Part shown: positions 1 through 6,248 of the stretch, piece after piece | How positions within the stretch are numbered: position 1 is the stretch's first letter | Layout of the letters: the number at the start of each line of letters is the position of its first letter | NCBI GenBank assembly: GCA_015055785.1 | Contig: SVHQ01000034.1 | Span: forward strand, 1 to 12,360 | Source of the DNA: Clostridiales bacterium | GTDB taxonomy: Bacteria; Bacillota_A; Clostridia; Christensenellales; Borkfalkiaceae | DNA length: 12,360 nucleotides | Reading direction: 5' to 3' | Made by a program: the position numbers and the translations under genes | The notes under the pieces: model-generated | The model's database searches: none | What the model saw: only the letters and a program-made list of their open reading frames with translations | What the model was told of the DNA's origin: nothing

Positions 1-1236
1 CGTCGTATGGTCGCGTCCGCCGAGGATATTCCCAACGGAAACGAGGGGGAGGGACAGCATTTCACACAAAAGATATGCGCAAATTTGACGTGCCTTTACA
101 AGGTCTGCCTTTTTACCTTTCCCGATCAAATCTTCACGTGTTTGTTTGAAATAACCGCAAACAGCGTTTACAATTTTGTCGGGTGTAACGTCTTCCTGCT
201 CGGTGGATTCGTTCACCGATTCGCTTAGCGCGAGCTTTGCAAGGCTAAGCGTAATGGGTTCTTCGTGCAGTTTGCTGGCGAAAATTACTTTGGTCAGTCT
301 GCCTTCCAACGTTCTTACGTCGTGACCAGAATTGCTTGCGAGAAATTCCAAAACGTCATCAGTGACGGGACATTTTCTATCCAAAGCTTTACGTTTTAAA
401 ATAGCGATTTTCGTTTCCGTATCGGGCGGTTGGATATCAACAATCATGCCGCCTTCGAAACGGGTGCGGAGTCTTTCTTCCAGCGTAGCGATTTCTTTCG
501 GCGGACGGTCGGACGTCAAAACGATTTGTTTGTTTTGCGCGGAAAGTTCGTTGAAAGTGTGGAAAAATTCTTCCTGCACCTGCGTTTTATTTTTCAAAAA
601 CTGGATATCGTCAATCATCAAAATGTCCACGTTGCGATAGTGTAAGCGGAATTTTGCACTGCTTTTTTGTGCGATGGAATCGATAAATTCATTGAGGAAG
701 TTTTCGCTTGTCGTGTACAATACTTTCTTTTCGGGATAGTGTTGGGCGATATAGTTTGCAATTGCGTGCATAAGGTGGGTTTTCCCCAAGCCCGATTCCC
801 CGTAAATAAAGAGGGGGTTAAAGGTCTCGCCCGGGTTTTCCGCAACGGCTTTTGCAGCGGCATATACAAATTTACTGCCTGAGCCCGCAACAAAGGAATC
901 AAAAGTGAAATTTTTATTGATAGGGGCAGGCTGGAAGGTTTCGGCGGCGTCCTCTTCAAAATCGGTGGAGTAGGTATCGCTGCCGTCAACAATCAAGCGG
1001 AAATCATTGATGCCAAGGTCGCATTTGATGATAGCCTCGCGGAGCTTTTCCGCGTGCTTTTTCATAACGACGTTTGCCGCCATATCGGTAGCAGCTTTTA
1101 AAATAATTTTTCTGCCCATAATATCGATAGGTTCCAATTCCTTGATAAAAGAATCGTAGGAAACGGGCGTAATCAACATTTCCGCTTTGGAAAGAATTTG
1201 TCTCCAAGCTATGTTCAACTGACTGCTCTCTGCCAT
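1..1236 (-). CDS. dnaA: Chromosomal replication initiator protein DnaA (3' end missing)
   Basis: AAA+ ATPase that binds DnaA boxes and opens the origin. I translated the minus strand from the ATG at 1236-1234; it stays open for 412 codons to the window edge. Seen: domain I about residues 1-88 (LNIAWRQIL near the start), a very short linker (about 89-106), then the AAA+ core beginning NFTFDSFVAGSG. Walker A is GESGLGKT (146-153), Walker B LMIDD (206-210), sensor 1 LTSDRPP (240-246), the box VII arginine region LRTRF (256-260) and sensor 2 DVRTLEGRL (306-314). The sequence ends in GGRDHTT (406-412), the start of the DnaA domain IV signature, so roughly 40 C-terminal residues lie outside the window. 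The start is supported by AAAAGGGG (1243-1250) six bases upstream on the minus strand. It is divergent from recF; dnaN does not lie between them. Identification is essentially certain; only the terminus is unseen. Confidence 0.97.
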   Translation of the reverse strand, partial: MAESSQLNIAWRQILSKAEMLITPVSYDSFIKELEPIDIMGRKIILKAATDMAANVVMKKHAEKLREAIIKCDLGINDFRLIVDGSDTYSTDFEEDAAETFQPAPINKNFTFDSFVAGSGSKFVYAAAKAVAENPGETFNPLFIYGESGLGKTHLMHAIANYIAQHYPEKKVLYTTSENFLNEFIDSIAQKSSAKFRLHYRNVDILMIDDIQFLKNKTQVQEEFFHTFNELSAQNKQIVLTSDRPPKEIATLEERLRTRFEGGMIVDIQPPDTETKIAILKRKALDRKCPVTDDVLEFLASNSGHDVRTLEGRLTKVIFASKLHEEPITLSLAKLALSESVNESTEQEDVTPDKIVNAVCGYFKQTREDLIGKGKKADLVKARQICAYLLCEMLSLPLVSVGNILGGRDHTT

Positions 1237-1367
1237 AATAAACCCCTTTTTGTGAAAATCTTTTGTCAATATGTTTCGTAAACTTGTTTTTTTTGAAATT
1301 ATTTGCTATAATTATAATACAATTTTCGCGGAAAAGAAAGCGATTTTGGGCGGGTTTTTTGAGGATT
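1237..1367. promoter_or_regulatory. AT-rich divergent dnaA/recF intergenic region
   Basis: This 131-bp gap must hold the promoters of both dnaA and recF. A strong recF promoter is visible (separate entry). On the minus strand the same 1307-1318 tract also reads as TATAAT, but the best hexamer 17 bases upstream is only TTTCTT, so the dnaA promoter is not well defined. One degenerate DnaA-box-like 9-mer (ATTTTCACA on the minus strand, 1251-1259; two mismatches to TTATNCACA) lies just before the dnaA ribosome binding site. There is no cluster of good DnaA boxes, so I do not call this an origin. Confidence 0.5.
1284..1312 (+). promoter_or_regulatory. Sigma-A promoter for recF (extended -10)
   Basis: TTGTTT (1284-1289), a 17-base spacer and TATAAT (1307-1312), with TG at 1304-1305 giving an extended -10 (TGCTATAAT). 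Transcription should begin near 1319, about 50 bases before the recF ATG at 1368. A second overlapping TATAAT (1313-1318) has TTGAAA 14 bases upstream, which is too close. The same architecture recurs upstream of asnS. Confidence 0.75.
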
Positions 1368-2459
1368 ATGCAAATAAAAAATTTATTCCTTCAAAATTTC
1401 AGAAATTACGAACGGGAAAATTTTGTTTTTTCGGACGGATTGAACGTACTGTTCGGTAAGAACGCGCAGGGGAAAACCAACTGCGCCGAGGCCGTTTTTT
1501 ACCTTTGTACGGGTGCGTCTTTGCGGATTCGTCACGATAAGCAGCTCATTCGAATCGGTGCGGAATCAGCGAAAATTATTGCGGAAGCAGAAAACCGTTA
1601 TGGAAAGGTGACCATTGAAGCGGATATTTACGAAAATAAGCGTGAAATTCGTGTAAATGGGAGCAAAATTGCGAAAAATGCCGACTTGATGGGGCATATC
1701 AACAGTGTGTTTTTCTCCCCTGGGGAATTGCGTTTGATACAGGACGGACCAGACGAAAGACGGCGGTTTATGAATATTTCCATTTCTCAAACGTCGCCTG
1801 CTTATTATACGGCTTTGTTGCGCTATAACAAAATCCTTGATCAGCGAAATACGTTGTTAAAAAATCATGACGTTTCTCTTATTTTGGACACGTTGCCCAT
1901 TTGGGATGAACAGCTTTGTAAATATGCCGCAATCATCATAAAAAAACGCGCGGAATTTTTAGAGAAACTTGCGCCGTACGCCAAGGAATTTCATGCTTTT
2001 TTAACGGATGGCGGTGAGGATTTAATCATTCGTCCAGATAGAAAATACGAGGGGGACGAATCGGATATCGCGCAGGCGCTTGCAGGGCGTTTGGCAGCCA
2101 ATTACGAAAAGGATTTACGGCTTGGATTTACAACGGTAGGGCCGCATAGAGACGATTTGGACGTAATCATCGGCGGCGTGGATGCGAAAGCCTATGCTTC
2201 GCAAGGTCAAACACGGACGGCGGCGCTTGCATTAAAACTGTCGGAAGTGCAAATTTTTAAAACGCTTTCAGGGGAATATCCCGTTTTGATTTTGGACGAC
2301 GTAATGAGCGAGCTGGACTTGCCGCGCCGTAAAAAACTGTTGAAGTGTATCTCGGAAATTCAAACGATTCTCACCTGCACGCACGCCGAACGTGTGCTGT
2401 ATGGCGCGGAATGTAATAAAATCCGTATTGAAAACGGTAAAATTAATCAACGTTCCTAA
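1368..2459 (+). CDS. recF: DNA replication and repair protein RecF
   Basis: SMC/ABC-type ATPase that works with RecO and RecR to load RecA at single-strand gaps and stalled forks; cytoplasmic, DNA-bound. The protein is 363 aa, the usual RecF size (about 360-370). It begins MQIKNLFLQNFRNYE, typical of the family. Walker A is FGKNAQGKT (29-37), the ABC signature lies in YASQGQTRTAALALKL (276-291) and Walker B is VLILDD (306-311), followed by the D-loop region MSELD. The ATG at 1368 is chosen over an upstream in-frame TTG at 1263: the TTG would lie upstream of the recF transcription start, its extension (hydrophobic then KRKR) is unlike RecF, and GAGG (1361-1364) precedes the ATG, though with only three bases between. 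dnaN, normally just upstream, and gyrB, often just downstream, are not here. A PHP-domain gene follows after 59 bp. Confidence 0.97.
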   Translation: MQIKNLFLQNFRNYERENFVFSDGLNVLFGKNAQGKTNCAEAVFYLCTGASLRIRHDKQLIRIGAESAKIIAEAENRYGKVTIEADIYENKREIRVNGSKIAKNADLMGHINSVFFSPGELRLIQDGPDERRRFMNISISQTSPAYYTALLRYNKILDQRNTLLKNHDVSLILDTLPIWDEQLCKYAAIIIKKRAEFLEKLAPYAKEFHAFLTDGGEDLIIRPDRKYEGDESDIAQALAGRLAANYEKDLRLGFTTVGPHRDDLDVIIGGVDAKAYASQGQTRTAALALKLSEVQIFKTLSGEYPVLILDDVMSELDLPRRKKLLKCISEIQTILTCTHAERVLYGAECNKIRIENGKINQRS

Positions 2460-2518
2460 GAAGTATAATTTTTGTCCAAGAGCGTTCATAAAAAAGCGGA
2501 AACGACAAGGAGGTAACC

Positions 2519-3349
2519 ATGCGCGCGGATTTACATGTACACAGCATCTATTCAGACGGCTTTTGTGCGCCCGACGAGCTTTGTCGTTTGGCAAAAATTC
2601 GCGGTGTGGAGTTGCTTTCCATTACCGACCACGACACCATGAATGGGGAAGAGACAAAGCGCGCGGCGGCGAAGAAACACGGGGTAAATTATTTGTCTGG
2701 TTGGGAGATATCCGCCTATCAAGAGGGGGAGCAGGTACACATTCTCGGTTATGGTTGTGCGCAAAACGCTGCTTATCTTACGTTCATGGAAAAGCGAATG
2801 GAGATGGCATGGCTTCGCGCTAAGGAGCGTGTGGAAAAATTACATTTGCTTGGCGTGCCTGTCACTATGGAGCAGGTTTTAACTTTTAGAAAAGACCCTA
2901 CTGCGCCCATTCACACCATGCACGTGGCGCGTGCGGCGGCGGCAATTTTAGGGCTTCACGATTCGGAAGTGTATAAAGAATATTTGGCGCGCGGCAAAGC
3001 GGCGTATTCGGATATTGGCAGACCCACTCCTTTCGAAGCAATCGATTGTATTCATGCATCGGGTGGGATTGCCGTTATGGCGCACCCTGGGCGTATTTGG
3101 ATATCTGCGGAAGAGAAAGAAACATTGATAAAATCGCTTGCAGAGTATGGTTTGGACGGAATAGAAGCCTTTTACACGACGCATACTGAAAAGGAGACCG
3201 CATGGTTTAAGGATTTGGCGGAAAGATATCACTTGTTGATAACGGGCGGTTCGGATACCCACATTGAGGATAAGACGCATACGATAGGAAGTCCTGCGTT
3301 TTATGCCGATGAAAAGCTGTTACAAAAATTGCATTCACTAATCGTTTGA
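2519..3349 (+). CDS. PHP-domain phosphoesterase (TrpH/YciV, RNase AM-like)
   Basis: Metal-dependent phosphoesterase of the PHP family, 276 aa, cytoplasmic (no signal or membrane segment). Metal-binding motifs appear in the expected order: DLHVHSIYSDG (4-14; D4, H6, H8, D13), ITDHDT (35-40; D37, H38, D39), GWEIS (61-65; E63), VHILGYG (73-79; H74), H132/H135 in the inserted helical region, AHPG (188-191), GIEAFY (214-219) and GSDTH (244-248; D246, H248). This layout matches the YciV/TrpH group, whose E. coli member (RNase AM) is a 5'-3' exonuclease maturing rRNA 5' ends and acting on 3',5'-pAp. Which activity this protein has cannot be told from sequence. The start is fixed by AAGGAGGT (2507-2514), four bases before the ATG. 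No clear promoter of its own is seen, so it is probably transcribed with recF. Confidence 0.9.
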   Translation: MRADLHVHSIYSDGFCAPDELCRLAKIRGVELLSITDHDTMNGEETKRAAAKKHGVNYLSGWEISAYQEGEQVHILGYGCAQNAAYLTFMEKRMEMAWLRAKERVEKLHLLGVPVTMEQVLTFRKDPTAPIHTMHVARAAAAILGLHDSEVYKEYLARGKAAYSDIGRPTPFEAIDCIHASGGIAVMAHPGRIWISAEEKETLIKSLAEYGLDGIEAFYTTHTEKETAWFKDLAERYHLLITGGSDTHIEDKTHTIGSPAFYADEKLLQKLHSLIV

Positions 3350-3378
3350 TGAATAGATGAATTTAATTTTAAGCACCC

Positions 3379-3409
3379 ATGTACGCGTTGAAATGCGAAA
3401 ATCGTACAT
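3379..3409 (+). repeat. Inverted repeat upstream of the VanW-family gene
   Basis: ATGTACG (3379-3385) and CGTACAT (3403-3409) are perfect 7-bp arms around a 17-base loop, directly before the AAAGGAAG ribosome binding site (3411-3418). There is no T-tract, so it is not an intrinsic terminator. It could be an operator or a leader hairpin, or chance; nothing else in the 78-bp gap suggests a promoter. Confidence 0.35.
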
Positions 3410-3427
3410 AAAAGGAAGAAATTGAAT

Positions 3428-4327
3428 ATGGGAATGAGAATAAGAAAAAATAAGAGAACGCTCCTTGTGGTGGGCGTTTTTTTCTTGGCTTTTTTACCAT
3501 TTTTTTCTAAAAATACACCAAAAATTGAAAGGGAAGAGGCTATTCCTGCTGTTTTTGCAGAAAGCAAACCCGTTAAAATGGAAAAAGACAATCCTTTTCA
3601 TTGGGAGAAAATGACTTCATACACCACCTATTTTAATCAAAAGGATAGGGGCAGGTGTGAGAATATTACTATTGCGGCATCATTTATTGACGGAATAACG
3701 ATTCAGCCTTACGGGGAATTTTCCTTTAATCAAACGGTGGGGGAAAGGACGAAAGAGGCAGGGTTTCAAAACGCGAAAATTATTGTCAATGGCGAATACG
3801 TAGAGGGGGTGGGCGGCGGCGTTTGTCAGGTGAGCACCACTCTTTACAACGCAGCGTTAAAGGCAGGACTGCACGTGAGTGAATATCATCCCCATTCCTT
3901 GCGCGTAGGATACGTTGCTCCCTCTCGCGATGCCATGGTTTCGTCGCATAATGATTTGCGGTTCATCAATCCTCATCCCTTTCCCATTTATCTGTCGGCA
4001 AAGACTTTTGACGGTGGGATAAAGGTGAGTTTTTTTGGCAAAGACCAAGGCATTCGTTATGAAATCGTGTCGAAAATTTTAGAAGAAATCGAGCCGCCCC
4101 CCGATATCGTGAAAGAGGGGGAGGAGGAACAGGTTTTGCGTAATGCGCAAAAGGGGGTGCGCAGTGAAATGTATTTGGAATGTTATAGGGGAAAGCAGTT
4201 ATTGTCTAAAAAACGGATAAGAGAGGACGAATACCGCCCAATTCAGGGGATAATTGTCAAAAAAATTGTAAATGCGACAAATAAAATGTGCTCAAACGAT
4301 TGTGTTTTTTTTGGGAAAATGTTATAA
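3428..4327 (+). CDS. VanW-family membrane-anchored extracellular protein
   Basis: 299 aa. Residues 1-10 are basic (MGMRIRKNKR) and 11-26 hydrophobic, forming an uncleaved signal anchor or signal peptide with the rest outside the cell. The VanW domain spans about 66-205, with the diagnostic VGGGVCQVSTTLYNAAL (128-144), the HSLRVGYV stretch (156-163) and SRDAMV (166-171). After it a segment with QKGVRSEMYLE and a YRPIQGIIVKK ending resembles the tail of many Firmicutes VanW proteins. The family is named after an accessory gene of vanB-type vancomycin-resistance clusters, but its biochemical role is unknown and most members, like this one, are not next to van genes. So this is no evidence of resistance. 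ATG 3428 is preferred over TTG 3422 because AAAGGAAG (3411-3418) sits nine bases from the ATG but only three from the TTG. Its TAA stop falls inside the asnS -10 box. Confidence 0.88.
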   Translation: MGMRIRKNKRTLLVVGVFFLAFLPFFSKNTPKIEREEAIPAVFAESKPVKMEKDNPFHWEKMTSYTTYFNQKDRGRCENITIAASFIDGITIQPYGEFSFNQTVGERTKEAGFQNAKIIVNGEYVEGVGGGVCQVSTTLYNAALKAGLHVSEYHPHSLRVGYVAPSRDAMVSSHNDLRFINPHPFPIYLSAKTFDGGIKVSFFGKDQGIRYEIVSKILEEIEPPPDIVKEGEEEQVLRNAQKGVRSEMYLECYRGKQLLSKKRIREDEYRPIQGIIVKKIVNATNKMCSNDCVFFGKML

Positions 4328-4328
4328 T
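4300..4328 (+). promoter_or_regulatory. Sigma-A promoter for asnS (extended -10)
   Basis: TTGTGT (4300-4305), a 17-base spacer and TATAAT (4323-4328), with TG at 4320-4321 giving the extended -10 TGTTATAAT. The promoter lies within the last codons of the VanW-family gene, whose TAA stop is bases 4325-4327 of the -10 box. Transcription should begin near 4335, leaving a leader of about 68 bases before the asnS ATG. Confidence 0.78.
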
Positions 4329-4345
4329 AAGGAAGTATAAAAACT

Positions 4346-4380
4346 GGAAAAGTGTTGCAAAACGAATATTTCCCTTTTCC
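4346..4380 (+). promoter_or_regulatory. Leader hairpin in the asnS 5' UTR
   Basis: GGAAAAG (4346-4352) and CTTTTCC (4374-4380) are perfect 7-bp arms around 21 bases, about ten bases after the predicted transcript start and 22 bases before the start codon. There is no following T-tract. The leader is far too short for a T-box and contains no AGGGTGG-type T-box sequence, so any regulation would be of another kind. It may simply protect the mRNA 5' end or be chance. Confidence 0.35.
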
Positions 4381-4402
4381 TTGGCACAAAGGCAGGTTAG
4401 AA

Positions 4403-5797
4403 ATGGACAGAATTCAACTGAAAGAACTGAATGAAAGACTTCCCGAGTTCGGCGGAAAAACCGTTACGGTTGCAGGCTGGGCGAGAACGATTCGTGATTC
4501 CAAAGCTTTTGGTTTCATTGAATTGAATGACGGTAGTTGTTTTAAAAATACACAAATCGTGTTTGAACGTGCGAATTTGGCAAATTATGATGAAATCGCA
4601 AAAGAAAACGTAGGTTGCGCGTTGATTATTACGGGTGTGGTAGAGCTTACCCCCGAAAACAAACAGCCCTACGAAATTAAAGCGACGGAAATCAAGGTGG
4701 AGGGGGAATCGACGCCCGATTATCCCTTGCAGAAAAAACGTCACGGCGTAGAATTTTTGCGTGAAATTGCTTATCTTCGTCCTCGTACCAATCTTTTCGG
4801 CGCGGCGTTCAGAATCCGCAGTGAAGCGGCGATTGCAATTCATAAATTCTTTAACGACAGAGGTTTCGTTTACGTGCATACGCCCATTTTGACGGGCAGC
4901 GATTGTGAGGGTGCAGGCGCGATGTTCCAAGTAACGACGTTTGATTTGGACGAAGTGGCAAAAAGCGGCAAACCCGTCGATTATAAAAACGATTTCTTCG
5001 GCAAGCGTGCAGCGCTCACCGTATCGGGGCAGTTGAATGCGGAAACGTATGCAATGGCGTTTGGTAACGTATATACGTTCGGCCCCACTTTCCGTGCGGA
5101 ACATTCGAACACCACCCGTCACGCGGCAGAATTTTGGATGATTGAGCCGGAAATGGCATTCTGCGATTTGGCAGGGGATATGGACGTGCAGGAAGCGATG
5201 GTGAAATACATCATCGATTACGTTTGTGAAACGTGCAAAGACGAACTCAATTTCCTCAACCAGTTTGTAGATAAAGGTTTGTTAGAGAGATTAAAGCACG
5301 TGTCGGAAAGCGCATTCGTGCGTTTGACGTACACGGAAGCAATTGAAATTTTGAAACAGAACGCGGATAAATTTGAAGATAAGAATATCTTCTGGGGCAA
5401 GGACTTGCAGAGCGAACATGAAAAATTCCTCACCGAGCAGGTTTATCAAAAACCTGTATTCCTCACCGATTATCCGAAAGAAATTAAGGCTTTCTACATG
5501 AAACAAAACGCCGATGGAAAGACGGTGGCGGCGGCAGACTTGCTCGTGCCTGGCATTGGGGAACTTTGCGGCGGTTCGCAAAGAGAGGACGATTACGAAA
5601 AGCTTGTAAACCGTATTAAGGAACTTGGCATGAATCCTGAAGATTATTCTTGGTATTTGGATTTGCGCCGTTACGGTGGCACGACGCACAGTGGTTTTGG
5701 CATGGGCTTCGAACGTATGGTAATGTATCTTACGGGTATCGCAAACATTCGAGATGTATTGCCGTATCCTCGTACATTCGGTGAACTTAAGTATTAA
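4403..5797 (+). CDS. asnS: Asparaginyl-tRNA synthetase
   Basis: Class IIb aminoacyl-tRNA synthetase that charges tRNA-Asn with asparagine; cytoplasmic homodimer. 464 aa, like the 466-aa E. coli enzyme. The N-terminal OB-fold anticodon-binding domain spans about 18-105 ([20 protein letters not shown]). The catalytic core follows: class II motif 1 about 135-162, motif 2 [20 protein letters not shown] (227-246) with the family-typical IEPE after it, the asparagine-type [11 protein letters not shown] (385-395), and motif 3 [15 protein letters not shown] (431-445) leading to DVLPYPRT (451-458). The [11 protein letters not shown] and GGSQRE segments favour AsnRS over AspRS. The ATG at 4403 gives the family N-terminus; an in-frame TTG at 4352 would add 17 unrelated residues. 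The ribosome binding site is weak (CAGG, 4393-4396, six bases away). It has its own promoter and no visible intrinsic terminator downstream. Confidence 0.96.
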   Translation: MDRIQLKELNERLPEFGGKTVTVAGWARTIRDSKAFGFIELNDGSCFKNTQIVFERANLANYDEIAKENVGCALIITGVVELTPENKQPYEIKATEIKVEGESTPDYPLQKKRHGVEFLREIAYLRPRTNLFGAAFRIRSEAAIAIHKFFNDRGFVYVHTPILTGSDCEGAGAMFQVTTFDLDEVAKSGKPVDYKNDFFGKRAALTVSGQLNAETYAMAFGNVYTFGPTFRAEHSNTTRHAAEFWMIEPEMAFCDLAGDMDVQEAMVKYIIDYVCETCKDELNFLNQFVDKGLLERLKHVSESAFVRLTYTEAIEILKQNADKFEDKNIFWGKDLQSEHEKFLTEQVYQKPVFLTDYPKEIKAFYMKQNADGKTVAAADLLVPGIGELCGGSQREDDYEKLVNRIKELGMNPEDYSWYLDLRRYGGTTHSGFGMGFERMVMYLTGIANIRDVLPYPRTFGELKY

Positions 5798-5806
5798 AAC
5801 AAAGAA

Positions 5807-5910
5807 TATGCTACGCAATACAGCGTTGCGTTTCAGTCACGTACCTCGTGTACGCTCCTTCGACGCGCCTTGTCTTGCTTGCATCTTGCTTTGTTTTGTA
5901 AAACGACGCA
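5807..5910. repeat. 104-bp tandem repeat, copy 1 (imperfect palindromic element)
   Basis: Non-coding unit starting ten bases after the asnS stop. It aligns without gaps, at an offset of exactly 104 bases, to the next unit: about 58 of 76 bases are identical over 5811-5886 against 5915-5990. It contains ACGCAA (5813-5818) paired with TTGCGT (5826-5831), and a central hairpin CGTAC-CTCGT-GTACG (5840-5854). Shared landmarks are GCGTTGCG, GTCACGTAC, TGTACGCT, GCGCCTTG and TGCTTGCATCT. This looks like a REP- or MITE-like intergenic element. The short ORFs crossing it have no recognisable protein. Confidence 0.75.
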
Positions 5911-5994
5911 TATACTTCGCATTTCGGCGTTGCGGCTCGGTCACGTACTATTTGTACGCTTCCTCGCTGCGCCTTGAACTGCTTGCATCTCCGC
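5911..5994. repeat. 104-bp tandem repeat, copy 2 (imperfect palindromic element)
   Basis: Second copy of the unit, about 76% identical to the first in its core, with substitutions but no insertions or deletions there. It folds as a long imperfect hairpin: GGCG (5926-5929) with CGCC (5969-5972), GCG (5932-5934) with CGC (5965-5967), and CGTAC (5944-5948) with GTACG (5954-5958) around the loop TATTT. The repeat similarity fades after TGCATCT at 5990, where a set of shorter hairpins begins. Confidence 0.75.
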
Positions 5995-6000
5995 CGTTTT

Positions 6001-6089
6001 CACCCCACGGGTGTTTCGACTTTCTATCTTTCGCAACGTGACGTTGCATCCATACCTTTCTATCTTTCCGTTGCGGGACTAAATGCCGT
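6001..6089. repeat. Hairpin / TTTCTATCTTTC module, two units
   Basis: Unit 1: hairpin CACCC-CAC-GGGTG (6001-6013), 7-base linker, TTTCTATCTTTC (6021-6032). Unit 2: hairpin GCAACGT-G-ACGTTGC (6033-6047), 9-base linker, TTTCTATCTTTC (6057-6068), six variable bases, then GGGACTAAATGCC (6075-6087). A third unit with the same order and spacing lies after smc (11637-11690). The hairpin sequences differ while the linear boxes are conserved, suggesting a repeated element with compensated stems. No open reading frame explains it. Function unknown. Confidence 0.7.
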
Positions 6090-6100
6090 GATGGCGACGG

Positions 6101-6230
6101 ACAAGGGGCAAGGGACAATGTCCCTTGTGGGGTGCAGGGGCAACGCTCTTGCATAAACAGCCCCAAGATAAGCAAAACGTAGTTTTGCGTTAAATCATTG
6201 CCGCAAGGCAATCCTATGGGCGTATGCCCA
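6101..6230. repeat. Chain of short perfect hairpins upstream of plsX
   Basis: Successive perfect inverted repeats fill the 130 bases before the plsX ribosome binding site: CAAGGGACA-A-TGTCCCTTG (6109-6127), GCAA-CGCTC-TTGC (6140-6152, nested in GGGGC 6137-6141 / GCCCC 6160-6164), GCAAAAC-GTA-GTTTTGC (6172-6188), ATTGCC-GCAA-GGCAAT (6197-6212, a GNRA-type tetraloop) and TGGGC-GTAT-GCCCA (6217-6230). ACAAGGG (6101-6107) could alternatively pair with CCCTTGT (6122-6128). None has a terminator T-tract. I see no convincing sigma-A promoter in the whole 5798-6248 gap, so the plsX promoter is unresolved. Confidence 0.65.
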
Positions 6231-6248
6231 CAAAAGGAGAAATTAACT

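Noticed and set aside
1004..1207. Minus-strand 67-codon ORF at the start of dnaA
   Set aside because: Out-of-frame shadow of dnaA, whose true frame runs from ATG 1236 to the window edge.
1251..1259. DnaA box (ATTTTCACA on the minus strand)
   Set aside because: Two mismatches to TTATNCACA and no neighbouring boxes; chance is likely in AT-rich DNA.
1264..1269. TTGACA -35 box for dnaA on the minus strand
   Set aside because: No -10 hexamer at a workable distance; the following bases are the ribosome binding site and start codon.
1263..1367. In-frame N-terminal extension of RecF from TTG 1263
   Set aside because: It starts upstream of the predicted recF transcription start, has no ribosome binding site and is unlike RecF; MQIKNLFLQNFRNYE at 1368 is the family N-terminus.
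2464..2469. TATAAT as a promoter for the PHP gene
   Set aside because: No -35 at 16-18 bases (AATTAA there), no extended -10 TG; the nearest TTGAAA is 30 bases away.
3428..4327. Vancomycin-resistance determinant
   Set aside because: A VanW domain alone is widespread and there are no vanA/B ligase, vanH, vanX or vanRS genes nearby.
4329..4402. T-box riboswitch before asnS
   Set aside because: Leader too short and no T-box sequence or terminator/antiterminator pair.
4397..5122. Minus-strand 241-codon ORF opposite asnS
   Set aside because: Antisense shadow of asnS with no recognisable motifs or ribosome binding site.
5754..6156. Short plus-strand ORFs across the asnS-plsX gap
   Set aside because: They overlap the end of asnS and the repeat units, have no supported start and match no known protein pattern.
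5807..6230. CRISPR array
   Set aside because: Only two long diverged repeats and hairpins of differing sequence; no regular short identical repeats with unique spacers and no cas genes.
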